Positions 37,841 to 51,134 of a DNA stretch of 64,000 nucleotides are shown here, piece by piece. How positions within the stretch are numbered: the first letter of the stretch is position 1; every line of letters starts with the position of its first letter. Source of the stretch: Henricia sp. BOLD:AAB3569 (Eukaryota > Echinodermata > Asteroidea > Spinulosida > Echinasteridae); assembly GCA_037783545.1 (NCBI GenBank), contig JBBELK010000808.1, positions 1-64,000 on the forward strand. The letters are read 5' to 3'. Below the pieces are notes generated by a model, which was given only the letters and a program-made list of their open reading frames with translations, had not been told where the DNA came from and ran no database searches. Made by a program: the position numbers and the translations under genes.

Positions 37841-40340
37841 TTAACCATGCAGCTAAATGAATTGGCTGTTGCCAACTTTCTATCTGTTTTTAATAGTAAC
37901 CCTACGTTATAGCTGTCACTTTTCATATACAATTTGCCTTACAATGCAGCTGGCAAGAAGCACCACTGAAGAGCAGGTTATTTGTAACTATTTATGTGCA
38001 CAGGATATTGTATGGTCATACAAGTTGCTCTTATTTAGTGTCATATACATGTACAAAATAATCATCCAAGTATAGCGCCCTCTATAGATAGTTGCCATGG
38101 CAATAAATTTGTCATCATGTGAATTTCATCATCACGTGGAGTATGGTTACTTAATTTGTGATGTCTTTGGAAGCACATTTGAGACATAGGTGATAACAAC
38201 ATACATGTACACATGACGCTAATATAAATACTACAATGTACATGTACGATGTATAGACAATACTGTTACTCAGACAGGTGCTATACTGGCAATTTATTTA
38301 AATGTTACCGTCTAAATAGTTAAAAACATACCTAAACCAACACTTTTAAACCATTAATTAAGTTTGGTTTGTTTCACAGGGGACACGAACAAAAGATTAA
38401 TGTTTAAAATACTGTTTAGCATCTAAACAAAATTGTGTAATATATGAACACATTACATACGTCTATGAACAGCGCCCTCTAGAGAAAAAATATATTTTTA
38501 CGTGACGTCATTTCTAAAAGCTATAGCTAAACAACAATTTGACCAAGTTTCATCATCATACAACAAAGCATAATGGTGTAATTGCGAATTGTTCAACCAT
38601 ATCCTAACCCAAGTGCTAAGGATTTATGAAGAAGCTTCATTCTGACGGCTTAAAAAGTGGGCATTTTCTACCACTAAGCTGCCACCCTGGGATTGCTATC
38701 ACATCAATTTATCATCCCTAGACATAGACCTTTCAAAAAAATGCATTTAGATTTTGCCACCTCAGGTGGTACCAATGAGTGAAATTTTGGCCTCTGGCCC
38801 ATGGACTAAAACATGAGACAGGTTTGAAAATTTATAAGTTATTCCTCGCAAAATCTTAAATTTTGCCACTCGAAATGTTGTTTCTGGCGGTCATTATACC
38901 CAGAAATTTATAGAAGCAAACCTAAAAAGTCCATCCAACGACGAACGTTTCACGCTGCCAACTTAGAGCACATCGGTACATTCGTATCCGGCCTATCGCA
39001 CGCATACCCAGCCAGTGTGCCCGGCCCGGCGCAAGGCACGCAATTCACCCAACGGAACAATCACAGACGCACACAGCGGAAAAAACATCACAGTGCGCTT
39101 CCGAAGCTCGCTTCCGCCGGCCGTCCGTACGTATCGTCCAGGCATATAAAATGACGCACTTATAATGACGCACTCACCTTTTACTTCAAATTGCGCGGCG
39201 CGTACGTACGGGACTGATGTGCATACACCGCGACCTTGAAAGTATCACTTAAATGAAATATCCACTCGCATAAAAATGAAGAAAGTCAAGGATTTGCCGG
39301 CGAGATATGATAAAATTGATAATTTTGTTATTTTAGCAGCCAATTTACAAGATACAAATAATGCGAGGCAATTTTTGCTCATAAAACTGTAATCATCGGC
39401 CATAAGAAACTCTAGAAGGCGGCCCTCTGTCGGCCAGTATTTAACCATGCGTTATTATAATGACAATGGAGTCCATTTTGTCCTTTTAAATTTAATACAG
39501 GTCCCCAAATGGCACTTGTTTCTTATGTAAAGTGGTGCAAAAAGCAGCTCCTAATTGTAAAGTTATGCAAATTAAGAGCCGTGTTGCAAGTTTAATGTAC
39601 AATTTGTATTGTTTTATTAATTATAAATTGTCATTTTACAAATGTTACTTTAGGAGAACCAGTGGAAATTATTTTGTTTCTACGAAAATATATAAAAGTT
39701 GCACATTGATAATTGTTTATAGGTTATACCATACATGTAGCTTCATGGTTTTAAAGTTATAACCCTTACTGTTTGATTTCATATTATCAAGTCGTCTGAT
39801 ATAACAGCAAATAAAACTTTACAAGTGCTATAAACTACACATAAATTGCACGTTTTATTGACAGAAGACTATTATTTAATCAAAATTGCTTCTATGAAGA
39901 AAGTAGCTTGTCTTGGCCACCGTAGTTTTCAGCCTTATAGTGCGGTGCGTCATTGCATTATACATGCCCAACTTCTGTGCACAGCTGAACGCGCACGATG
40001 CTAAACTTCGTTTGTGTAGCAGAAACTAGATGAGCTTGAGCCTGGAAGATCTTCGTGATACGAGATGATACTTTACTGAAAAGAAATATAATGTAAAAGT
40101 ATCAATACATTCATTAGTTTTCCGAATTTTTCAGGAGAAACTCTTAAGTGCGTCATTATACCTTCCTCGTGGATACGTACCGATCCGTCATCATATGTCA
40201 CCAGTCTTACATCATTATTCATGAAGCAATGATATCATCTTTGCGATTGCGCGATTCCAAAATGACCCTGTCCACACGGTGCAATGTCGACCGCGCGCAC
40301 GTACACGAACCAATTAAGCACCGTAAGACAGTCTTTCACA
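37841..40340. other. AT-rich DNA with a GC-rich island, no gene seen
   Basis: Most of it is AT-rich with scattered ACATGTAC motifs (38200-38260). Around 38990-39230 the sequence becomes CpG-rich (CGCTTCCGCCGG, GCGCGGCGCGTACGTACGGG) and holds a short direct repeat, AATGACGCACTTATAATGAC. This could be a small promoter-like island, but no coding exon is visible beside it. One isolated TGACGTCA occurs at 38503. Confidence 0.5.
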
Positions 40341-40351
40341 AAGACTATCCC

Positions 40352-42681
40352 CAGTGTTGTAGTACTCGAGTCCGACTCGAGAAACATTTTTCGTGACTCG
40401 GACTCGACTCGAGTCACATTGGAAAATGACTCGGACTCGAACATGGCGACTCGAGTCGCATATTTCAAAAAAAGAGAAACAAATATATATATAATCGCGC
40501 GCTTAATGCAGGATTCTTTATAGGGAAAAGCACAGTACGACGCGTGAATATGTACACTACCCCCACCAGACCGGCGAGGAGCACACGAGCAAGTCATAAT
40601 AAGCCAGTTGCGTGATAGATTTGCATAAATCCTAGAGTCCTGCCTCTGCGCTATGGCGCTCGCATAATAAGAGAGTACTGCACCAGACTACCAGGCCGTT
40701 GGCAACGGTTGCCAAGTGGCAAGGGGGTGCACGCTAGAACATGTTAGCCGGCGCGAAAGTCTGTACGGTACCTGGAATACCTCGCACAGTACTCTATGCA
40801 TTTTGAAGCTGGACCATCCGAAATTACATGTTGAAATTGCATGTTAAAACATGTACTCGCCATGAAGTTTCGTCAAAATAACGAGTTAGAACGTCTTGTT
40901 TGACTCGAAATGAACGTTAACTTTGAAAGCTGGATTGTTCCCAATCTGTGCATGATCAATTCAAGAAAAGAGTAACGACTTCGGGTTATGAGACCGGTTC
41001 AAAGTTGCCGATTGAACGTCGAACCCGAACGAAGGGAGACGTATACACTTTACAGCAAACTTGACTTGAAATAGGGGAAATAAGATGACATGCAGCTAGT
41101 AAATCTTGCCACAATATGATAAAAAATTAATATCGCCGTTGATTGTTTAATATCCATTCGACGGAACTTCGTCAGAAATTGGCGAGTTTTGCTGTTTCAG
41201 ATCGCCGTTCAACGCGACAGCGAGCGACTCTCGTTTTGCGTACATGACCGGCATATTCCGAAGCCCAAGTAAAATCGCGAGAAATACATCAACGTACGCG
41301 ACTTAATTAAGTGGAGATATAAATACCGTACACCCTCGCCACTAATTCTTTCTAATATTACATGATATTATGCCCCCATAAAGTTTAAATTTGGTTAGGA
41401 AACGTGATTTGGTTTAATAGGAAACATGAATTTTGCGTGTGTGGACCGGGAAAAATGGAAATGCGAAAATTATGCGATGCCTACTAAATATACCAAAATA
41501 AAAAGGTCGATCGTATCCCGGTTCGTGTTTGCTAGACAGATTTGTGAAACTGAGGACTGTTAGGAGATATAATTGTTTGTCTTTGTTTAAAATTTTATTC
41601 TAATCGAAGTGTGTTACGGGTGCTGTTTGTCGCCCACAAATTAGAGCCTGCCCTTTTTTCCCATCTCAGTTTTTAGTGGTGAATTCCGTATTCCGCACGG
41701 ATATAGACAAACTCAACAACGTATAACACAACAACCGCTCGGTCAAGTTTTTGCAGCCAAAGTATTTCTAAAATCTGTTGTAACTTTTATGTAGCTAGAT
41801 AATCATTTTAATTCATAATTGAATTACTTTTGATTTTACCCAAGTTGCTGCGAGACGTCGATCATTTGCGGAAACAAACAGGCATGACCTTTTCTTTTCA
41901 AAAAATTCGGAAGGTGTATTTGAAATCGTATGCCGGTCTTGTACGCAAAACGAGAGTCGCTCGCTGTTATGTTGAACGCGCGTTTTGGAACAGTAAAACT
42001 CGCCAATTTCTGACGATGTTCCGTCAAATGGATAAACAATCAACGGCGCTATTAATTTTATCATATTGGCAAGATTTACAATCTGCATGTCATCTTATTT
42101 CCCCTATTTCAAGTCAAGTTTGGTGTCTAGTGTATACGTCTCCCTTCGTTCGGGTTCGTGACGTTAAATCGGCAGCTTCAAACCAGTCTTATAACCCGAA
42201 ATCGTTACTCTTTTTTTTGAATTTATCATGCACAGATTGGGAACGATCCAGCTTTCAAAGTTAACGTCTATTTCGAGTCAAACAAGACGTTCTAACTCGT
42301 TATTTTGACGAAATTTCATGGCGAGTACATGTTTTAACATGCAATTTCAACATGTAATTTCGGATGGTCCAGCTTCAAAATGCATAGAGTACTGTGCGAG
42401 GTATTCCAGGTACCGTACAGACTTTCGCGCCGGCTAACATGTTCTAGCGTGCACCCCCTTGCCACTTGGCAACCGTTGCCAACGGCCTGGTAGTCTGGTG
42501 CAGTACTCTCTTATTATGCGAGCGCCATAGCGCAGAGGCAGGACTCTAGGATTTATGCAAATCTATCACGCAACTGGCTTATTGCACACATTCGGAGTGT
42601 ACACGAAACTATAGCACATTCAGTTTCATTTTGGTGAACAAGTGACTCGGGCTCGATATTGGTGACTCGACAACAACACTG
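40352..42681. mobile_element. hAT-like non-autonomous element wrapping a 2-kb inverted repeat
   Basis: The left end begins CAGTGTTGTAGTACTCGAGTCC and is followed by many GACTCG/CGAGTC motifs (40366-40460). The right end reads GACTCGACAACAACACTG with matching GACTCGGGCTCG upstream. CAGTG...CACTG ends and repeated subterminal motifs are typical of hAT elements. The adjacent 8-mers (ACTATCCC and CCAATTCC) agree at only five positions, so the target duplication, if real, has decayed. Most of the interior is an inverted repeat (listed separately). No transposase (BED finger or hATC dimerisation region) is encoded. Confidence 0.6.
40598..42583. repeat. Large inverted repeat: two ~657-bp arms, 672-bp spacer
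   Basis: The left arm 40598-41256 starts AATAAGCCAGTTGCGTGATA. The right arm 41929-42583 is its reverse complement, ending TATCACGCAACTGGCTTATT. The arms match over nearly their whole length with scattered substitutions and a few indels, and similarity stops abruptly at GCCGGCATA. Landmarks in both arms include the AGAGTACTGTGCGAGGTATT and GGCAACCGTTGCCAACGGCC blocks. The latter contains its own small palindrome, TTGGCAACGGTTGCCAA. The spacer 41257-41928 is AT-rich and has no convincing gene. Transcription across it would give a hairpin with a stem of over 600 bp. Confidence 0.92.
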
Positions 42682-42696
42682 CCAATTCCAAAGGAT

Positions 42697-43078
42697 TTAA
42701 AGTTGCACTGCCCGTGTTTCGGTGAAAAGATTTTAAAAATTAATTTACACAAGCGAACGAATTTAGAAAGCTTACGTGTCTCTGTAACGAAAAATATCAA
42801 AAACTTGAATTTCCGACGTCGAGAACTGGAGATTTCTGGTCTAAGCCTTTTTCCTAAAACGTCAAAACATAATACGTCAACACTCTCTCGATTAAATGAC
42901 CTGCCAGCCATTTAATCATTTCTTGTTTTTAATCGACTGGCATTAATCCTTGACGGATTTTTGCGTTCTTGGTACCAAATGAAAGCTCATAACTTTTTCT
43001 ATTCTAGAAAAATACCTATTTATCTTTTTAAAAAATTTGACGCCCAAATCGGCCAAAACACGGGCAGTGAAACTTTAA
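42697..43078. mobile_element. TTAA-flanked MITE (AAAGTTGCA type), copy 2
   Basis: The ends TTAAAGTTGCACTGCCCGTG and CACGGGCAGTGAAACTTTAA are inverted, with TTAA at each side. The interior matches 28514-28959, including the ATTAAATGACCTGCCAGCC and TTAATCGACTGGCATTAATCC blocks. It lies 15 bp beyond the right end of the hAT-like element. It lacks the ACATGTAC-rich palindrome of copy 1. Confidence 0.88.
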
Positions 43079-43369
43079 TGAGTTGCGATGGATTTGATGC
43101 GACGCATCGGAAGTCTTTGTGAAATCGACCCCTGGTCGCACATGGGTATCAAATATCAACATTTGAAGTACAATGTACGTTGTCGACCGAGCACAAATTT
43201 AAATCAAGTCCCACGTGGTTCACTTTTCTGGAACCTTGGACTCGAGTCAAAGTACTTGACATTCAAGTACGGGTGCTTAACACTGGAATAGCTCTGCCGT
43301 TACTACAGGGATCCTTCAACCAACAACAACGGATCTTAGTTCGTGTCACTTTTTGTCAGTCTGCACTAA

Positions 43370-43560
43370 GGGGCCATCCAAAGTTATCAACAGTTCTACA
43401 GAGAGTAGTATTTTTCAAGACCTCCTCCCCCGAAATACTATTCATCAAACATTTTTTGTCAACGTTGAAATGTCAAAATTATACAGTGCATGTAAAGTCC
43501 TACGTGGCCTTCGACCGCCCCCTTCCTACAATTTGTAGAACCGTGAAAATATTAATGGCC
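43370..43560. mobile_element. Harbinger-like MITE relic
   Basis: It begins TAA|GGGGCCATCCAAAGTTATCA and ends with TTTGTAGAACCGTGAAAATA then TTAATGGCC, an imperfect inverse. The same terminal pattern, better kept, is seen at 57421-57652 in the host-gene intron. The 183-codon frame 43180-43731 runs through this relic and has no other support, so I do not annotate it as a gene. Confidence 0.6.
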
Positions 43561-46175
43561 GTTTTGGCACACTGCGGGAAATTCAGAGCTAACACCATTA
43601 GAACCGATAATCACAGCTCTCTGGAAAACCTCGCACAACAAACAAACAAAATGAACACGACGAGCACAGATCTTGATTTTCTACTAAAGCTGAGTATATT
43701 CTTGCAAGGTTTAACATCCAACAAAGCATGAGTTGATAATACAAAATTAACAATTAAAAAAAACTTAATGGCCATGTTACGTACAACTGAAGCTTAGGCT
43801 ACGGCTTTTAGACAGACGACCGGTTACATGTATTTACCTCATCCAAAAGCAAGCATGGCAAATTAGGTACTCTTACCAAGCCATATTAAATTACGGGCTG
43901 TGGCTTATTGCATACTGCAGCACGTTTTAAAATCACATCTATTAAGAACCCAATTTGAATAGACTGCCTTTAGATTTGGTTTTAGCTGAATTTAATCAGC
44001 AGGCAAAGCCTAATACCAAATCCAGTCAGTCATTTCACAAACACCTGTACTGCTAAAAAACCGAACACATTCCCCGAAGAAACAATTACAATGTTCCAAA
44101 ATGATCTTCTCATGTCTGTTACTTAAAAAGTGTTCGTTTCAAGCTCACAAAATCGTTAGCACAATTGCTACAAAACCCACCAAACCAATTATCTACAGTG
44201 GTTAGCAAAATACTGCCAGCTCAGCTGCTTTTCATGTTTTGTCGGCAATATTCCGCAGAAAAATAGTTTCAAAATAGAAACGTCTCTTTACGTCTGTGTG
44301 AATACATGTCGCCAGATCAGTCAGTGGTCTAGATACCAAGCCAATGGTAACCGATTTTTTGCAAGAAGGTTGACCGAATTTGACCCTTCAATTCTGCAAG
44401 CCGCATAAATTAAGGTCATAGGTCACACCTTCATCCCAAGAAACTATTACCAACGACTTGTGAGTAGAGACCAAGCCGAACCTGTTCCATCGTTTAATCT
44501 CCAGTCTTAAGGACTTTTTACAATATTCTTTCTTTCTTTACAAGATTCTCTTAACAATACCTCTTCAAACAGAACCCCACAAGACTTGGAAGGACAGTGC
44601 AGGAAAACTAATGTAACTACCATTAATTAATCCTGTTTAAAAAAGAAAGAAAAAAACCCCTCTTTATATTCCTAAAATTAGACCAAAGGCATGGTAAAAA
44701 AACCAAGTTGTTAACCAAAACGACTAATTCACAGTGTGGCATCAAAAATGGTCACATCCAATAGAGAGTGCCCAAACAGTATTGGAAACCGAGATTTAGC
44801 CAGACTTTTTCCAGAAATTAAATTAGTTGATTCATGGACTGTAGGCACACTTAAAGGATGCTGCTATTGTTATTTTCCAATGGATGCAAAATGTTTTAAA
44901 AAGTTCTGGGAAACAGTTTTAAGAATGGAAAGACGACCAAACAACTTTCTCATTTCGGAAAGTGCAGTATAAAGTAATGGACACAAGTTAGATGGAAAAC
45001 GCATATCTTTACAAACAACTGAAAATGAAACCAACCTGTTCATTACACAATGCCCAAATCCAAGTCTAGTGCTTTTTCTTCACCTCAAGTACCAATTACA
45101 TGCAACAACCCCTGGTCTCTATTCAAAAATTCTTGAGTGGTTCTACTTCACGAAAAAAAAAAGACACTAATAACTACTTCATTGTGAAGTCATGCATTAT
45201 AATTTAGCACATTATTACAGCAACTGATTGACACGTATAACACAAGCAGAAATATGCTACTTATATCCAAGCCATCAAAATTGTGTTTTTTATTTGCAAA
45301 GCTTGGCTACATACATGTAATAAGCATCATCTATCATTTACTTCCCATTGCGCCTTAATGGGTAGAACTAAGACCACAAAAATATCAACAAAGGTTTTCT
45401 GAGAGCAAAAGAATAAACCATTAATATTCACATTTAAAAAGAACAAATTGTATTCCACCCCTGGGACATTGTTAATTTCCTGCTTTTGTTCTAATAAATG
45501 GAACATGCTTTTGCGGGATTTCTCAAATACGAACTTAACACCACTGCTCAGTATGAGCAATTTCACTTTCAAAGTATGACAAAATCTCCTTCAATTTGAT
45601 TTCTGTATAAACAAAAACAAACAATGCCTTTACAAAATGGTAACTTGCATTCAATGGTAATCCTCACAACAAAAAAAATAATATAAATATTGTGGACTCC
45701 CCATCCTTGGTCAAAAGCGTCTCTTTTTTGTATCGGTCTCTACACCTACATGTACTAAGGTTATCTGTCGGTATAATGTAATTCACAATAACACAAACAA
45801 GCTATAGGGCCATACATGTAGCAAGTTGTAGCAGCAACTATAGTTAACTACTGGTTCATTCTAGATTTTGTCAAACCATGCATTTTTACCACCAGTGGTT
45901 CCCAGCTGAACACCGCAAGAATTCAGTCTTATGTGTACCAGTGACTGGGTGATATTTAAAAAATTAACCATCGTAAACTGGTCTCTGCTTGGGCAAAATT
46001 GGTCAAACTAGGCCTACAGTTAACTAAAGTCCTTGCTCCAACTAGCTCGTTATTTCAAAGGTATGTTGGGAGGAGAGGGGGAGGGGGCGCTGAATAGAGG
46101 CCAATTTGCTTGATTAAGCTGCACAATAAGTTTTCACTGAAACTTAACACAGTTCTCCAGAATATCTCACAGCAC
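43561..46175. other. AT-rich DNA without recognisable genes
   Basis: This is low-complexity-poor AT-rich DNA with no repeat pairing that I could find and only short frames (at most about 80 codons) without motifs. It could be intron or intergenic spacer. Confidence 0.6.
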
Positions 46176-46538
46176 TTAAAGGAGCGTGTCCAAATCACAT
46201 TTTTAAGTCCACCATTTTTCCCACGGTAGTTGAGATTTTGATACCAAATCATTTGTCATATTTTTCTCCTTGCCTTATGAAATTTCGCGTTCTCAATCCA
46301 TATATTTTTAATGATATCTTCAAAAATAAACCACCAATGTTTTGTTAACTAATTTTCCCGGTTCTATAAAGCAGTGCACTGATTATACCAACCTTGTTGC
46401 TTTCCATGCACATCCAAATTTGAGATTGCAAATTTCCTGTTTTATTCCCATGGATAGTATTTTGGGGAAGTATTTTATTTGATTGTAAGGTTAGAACAAA
46501 ATATATTTTCTGGACAAAATCTCAACAAGCTCCTTTAA
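46176..46538. mobile_element. TTAA-flanked MITE (AAAGGAGC type)
   Basis: The left end is TTAAAGGAGCGTGTCC with GTTGAGATTTTG inside it. The right end is CAAAATCTCAACAAGCTCCTTTAA. TTAA flanks both sides, the terminal ten bases pair exactly, and the GTTGAGATTTTG/CAAAATCTCAAC block pairs at unequal distance from the ends (asymmetric spacing). There is no open frame of note. Confidence 0.75.
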
Positions 46539-46739
46539 GGCAAGTATTACACACAGCAACCTATACTGCTCTGAAATGCTCTGGTATTTTCCCCCCGTCT
46601 TCCTATGAAGACATATCTCACATGACTTCTACAATGTGCACGCAAGAGCAACAGTATTAGTCTGGAAAACTGTCATGAGATTTTGCAAGTGTCAACCTAG
46701 AAAATCAAGCCAATTGACCCCTTTCGAACACGTGCGAAT

Positions 46740-46942
46740 ATGCCATTTTGGGAGTCAAATAATGCCGAGTCATTGTGGAAGCAATGTGCATGCGCGTTGT
46801 GTGTGTCTCTGGTGGGCGTACGCGGTTTAGTTCACCAATGGGAGCCTCAGCATAGCGCGTTACGCGCGCTATGGACACACACAACGCGCACGCACATTGC
46901 TTCCACAACGACGCGGCATTGTTTTTCTCCCAAAATGACATC
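46740..46942. mobile_element. Imperfect palindrome element with GCGCGTTGTGTGTGTC arms
   Basis: The arms of about 70 bp are CATTTTGGGAG...GTGGAAGCAATGTGCATGCG...GTTGTGTGTGTC on the left and their inverse on the right (GACACACACAACGCGC...GCACATTGCTTCCAC...CTCCCAAAATG). The 60-bp centre has its own GCGCGTTACGCGCGC palindrome. It looks like a foldback MITE. Target duplications are not clear. Confidence 0.75.
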
Positions 46943-49900
46943 ATTGGCACGAGCTCAATACGCGTATTTAAGTTTCCAGGAATATTTGGGATCACGCTCT
47001 GCAATTTTCAGGGCTAACTCTAATGTGCAAAGTAATGGCATATATACAAATCGAGGCCTTTAAAGTAAATTTAGGTTGTAATTTTACATAATAAATACAC
47101 AATTGTTACACTGACTAACAAGCCAAGTATGTACTAAGGATGTCACTTATTTTACATGCACATTTCTATGATGGTACGAGTGGCTTAAAAAAAGAAAGAA
47201 GTAAACTGCAAATAAACAAAAGTGACATCAACAGAACTCAATAATATTAATGAGTTGCAATGAAAAGGTTGAAGTCAACTAAGCTTACTGCAGCGACAGT
47301 TTACCAGGGTGAGCAAGATTCCAACTGCTTTCAAAACTGCTCTGTACTTTCTGATAACCAAGTCTGATCCTTAAACGTATCTGAGCTCAAAGGAGATTTT
47401 ACCCTGAAAAATAAATTTGAATACATGTTACACATGTATTTTGTTTTCAAATAAGATTTAAAGATACAGTACATGATTGGTAAACTGTTAAAAACGGCGT
47501 TATTTCCACTCGTAATTAAAGGCCCATGTTGACAAAACTGCCCTGTAAAAATTTCAGCCACATAGGTGCAATAATACTTATGAAAACTTGAAAAATCCAT
47601 GCATGGTTTTTGTGTCGAGTTGAATGGTAAAAAAGTATTTTGCAAAATACTTTTTTGTTGTTGAAAAAACCCTCAGTTGTTAATTTCTCACACAAAATAC
47701 CATTTGAGATTGAAACAAAATCATGTGGTGTTTGGTACCATTGTTATTAACATATTTAGTAAGGTTTTTCTTGTCAACTCGTGAGAAAAATTTGGGTCAC
47801 TGCAAATGATGTAGGCCTACTCTACCTTTAAGTGTATGTAACTAAAACTGACTATATAAGTAGGCCTACATATCGTGGCCAAATTAAAAATGTCTCCAGT
47901 TTCCGGTCAACACAAACACTTGTTTCAGACCTTGTGCATTGTTAGTTTTACATTTGAATGAACAAATATGGTATCCAAATGCTGCTATACTTCTTGTGGC
48001 ATAGTTTGAGTGTCTTTCTGGTGTACAATAAAGGTGAGGCATAGTCTCTTTGGGAATCAGATACATGTATATATATATGGTAATTACACGTAGACATCAA
48101 AAACCGTTTCCAAAATTTGAGGGCTCTGTTCAAAACTCCACTTGTACTCATGTCTTGATGTTTACCCATGTGTAACAAAATTTGGAGGCAACATTTTGAG
48201 GCAACATTTGACCAGAAGCCAAAAACGTTTTTTTCTTTTGGTCTAGGCACATTCCTTAGGTTTCCCTGATTTTCAAAGATTTAGAGAGCTTTGATTTTTT
48301 GACAACAAAGTTTTCAGGAAACCTTGGAAGCAGCTACAAATGGCTCCATGACTTATGAATGTTTCCTCCCTCAAATGATTGCCAACATTTTGATAAGGAT
48401 TAAAAACGAAAATTAAGACTGTTCATCACAGTTTGTTAAATTCAATAATGGAACATTTTGAGATAAGATTTTCAACCTTTCCTATGCATTTTAAACTATT
48501 TATACACTACAGGGTACAAGCTTCACACATTTTAATGTTTATATTACTTCAGGTTTGAACTTAGTATTTTGTTACAATGAAAAATGGGATTTAACTAAAT
48601 ACTGACTAACTTTTAAGCACAGATGATCACTAAAATTAAGCGGGACAGCAAAACTGGGATTTTCAGTTATCCTACAACAATGGCACTACTACTAATCTGC
48701 CATAACTTAATATAAACTAGTAACAAAACTTTAAAAAGGGTTAGCAAATAGTACATTATCAAATTGATTTAAACCGGTAAATAATATTTTCGAAGGGCTT
48801 AAAAGGAAAAAAAATCCTGGTTGGTTCTGCATTGTTGCAGCCATGGTGATGACCACATTGTTTTTTTTCAGACACATATGAGCTTTGTTACTCCATTTTT
48901 TTTATTAAGGGAATAAAGGTCTGGGTGGCCAGTCTTAAACTGTCTGTTTAAACCTCAGAGATTCACCCTGCATAAAATAGGGAGACTCAAAAGAGAGACT
49001 CCAGAAGCACTGTACTTTGAGGACATTTCTTATTTGTTAGGCCATTGGTTGCAAAAAGCCGTTGCTTACATTCTGTCACTGGGCCATAGGTAGGATGATT
49101 GATTTATTTTATTATGCAGGGTACACAAATGGATGGGGCTTGGCTAAAGGCCCAGATATCCCAGGGTCGGCCTGAACGGGGAGCGAACTCAACATTAAAG
49201 GTGACTATACAAGCTCCAACGAGGGTTCAATTACAAAACATTACAAAGACGTGCCTTTCGAAAGCACCCCATCTTCTAAAATGGAATGTTGGAGGGTTAA
49301 GACCGACCAGGGACTGGGATGCTGATAATGGCTCGAGCCTAAACAAAGTTTAAATGTTTAACTAAAAGTGGCATGCAATCATCTTGTGTGGGAATCAATT
49401 ATGAACAAATCGTATTAAAGAAAAAATTTGGATTCGTAAATTAAATCTTATAATTTAGCATGCAATTGTCATTAAATAGTTATTGGCAAAAAAAATAAAA
49501 TGCAAATGACATTTACATGTACAAACTACTACATGTACTATCTCTAATGTTTAATGTGGTTTTTCTCTTTTCTGAACAAATGACTTTATGAATGTTAAGA
49601 CTTGGTATAATATGTATGAGGACGATTAAAAAGAAAGCTAAACCAATAGGGCTCAGGACAGTAAAATAAAAAAAAAAAAACTAAACAAAAAACCAGTTAA
49701 TACAAACATTTTGTCATTTAATTGGGTACAAATTTGAGCTACTATACTTGAATGAAGCTTACAATGCATGCAACGTTATACTCATTTATATGGACTATCA
49801 AATCTCACAGAAGTTTGTATTCTTTCCTACATGTATGTTTTACTCCCTACATGTAGTTGAGTAATTTAGGCCACAGTTAAAATACAAATTGTTCACCCCT

Positions 49901-50390
49901 CCTTTAGATCTTCACTGTCATTTTGACAGTTTACACTGTAAAAAAAAAAAATCTAACAAAACATGGTCTTAAAAAAGTAAATTGTACACAACCTCCAAAT
50001 CAGATCGAAATATAAAATACTGATTTTTAACGATTGGACAGATGAAGATGATATACCTTTGTCACATACACAAAGTCAATGTGTACGCCAAGTCGAACCG
50101 TAGTGCCCATTTGAAACGGTTCAATATATACTACCCCAGGACACTACTGCAGCCAGTCGCTGCAGTCAAACATCCTCAATCATTCTGCAAATAAATATCA
50201 AGCTTAAAATTACAGCTGGAGGTAAATAGACAACTAGTACAGCAAATACCAAAAGGCTCAAAATATTTAACACTTCAGAAAAAAGTTTCTCTTCCACTTT
50301 TTCTTCCTGCAACTCATTTTCTCAAAATGCACATAGCTCCACGTTTTGTTGTAAACTTGCATCACTACTACGTGCAAATGCATACAAGTA
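46943..50390. other. AT-rich DNA, no supported gene
   Basis: I see no coding motif. A frame at 47331-47645 (minus) has an acceptor-like TTTATTTTTCAG before its last 24 codons, but nothing else supports it. Near 48903-49370 sequences such as GGGAATAAAGGTCTGGG...CAGTCTTAAAC and GCTGATAATGGCTCGAG resemble the ends of the foldback element at 59455-59622, so a decayed relative may lie here. ACATGTA motifs are frequent. Confidence 0.5.
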
Positions 50391-50393
50391 GCC

Positions 50394-50745
50394 CGAATGC
50401 GTCTGGCCGCCGCCCCAGCAGCCGGGCGTTTTGGGGCACGTCGCACGCCCATTGCATTACAACACACCCAGGCCATGTTTTTTGAAACGTCAATGGAGGA
50501 ACAATATTTGTGGAACTTGCAAATGATCGTCGCCTCTTGGCCAGATGGATGAAGACTTCTGGATCAGGGAACGTGTTTTGACAAAGGTATAAGTTCCTCT
50601 ATCTGTAGGTAGGCCTACCCTAACTTTGGAAATCTCTGTCCTGGGTGAGAGGAAAATCTCGCTCAAAGTATGTAGCAAATTCGCTACAAACATTCCGGCT
50701 GCTGGGGGCGGTTTACCGCTCTGGCCGACGGCCAGAGGCATTCGA
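50394..50745. repeat. GC-rich inverted repeat, arms about 40-50 bp
   Basis: CGAATGCGTCTGGCCG...CCGCCCCAGCAGCCGG (50394-50435) is the near inverse of the 50693-50745 region (CCGGCTGCTGGGGGCGG...CGGCCAGAGGCATTCG). The right arm holds about 16 extra bases (TTTACCGCTCTGGCCG). The island is much more GC-rich than its surroundings. It is probably the ends of a small transposon. A further hairpin, TGTAGC-AAATTC-GCTACA, sits between the arms at about 50670. Confidence 0.6.
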
Positions 50746-51134
50746 GCTAGCATACAAGGTACACCAAAAATCACCAATTGAACAGCTTAATAGCATTGCT
50801 GATATGAAAAATGCAATGACATTTCCAACCGATATCTATTCTCGCTGCCTAAGCACAACACAGTTTTTTATTTTCAGCGTGCAAGAACTGTCTAGCATCT
50901 AGCTAACAATTACAATTGCATAAGTTTGTTTCTTCCAACGTTCACCACCACTGTACTGGCGAACTGTTTGGAGGACAATGATACATGTACAGGGTGCTTT
51001 GTCAAGAAATTAATTCCTGCCTTAATGTTCTTGCATACATTTTTAGGATCATACCATCCAGTCTACTACGGGGACATAGCATTGCATAGTCACCTTATAC
51101 ACCAATCCGAGAGCCGAGGGCCTGTCCTCCGTAC

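Noticed and set aside
43180-43731. 183-codon frame as a gene
   Set aside because: Its middle is a Harbinger-like MITE relic also found at 57421, and the rest has no motif.
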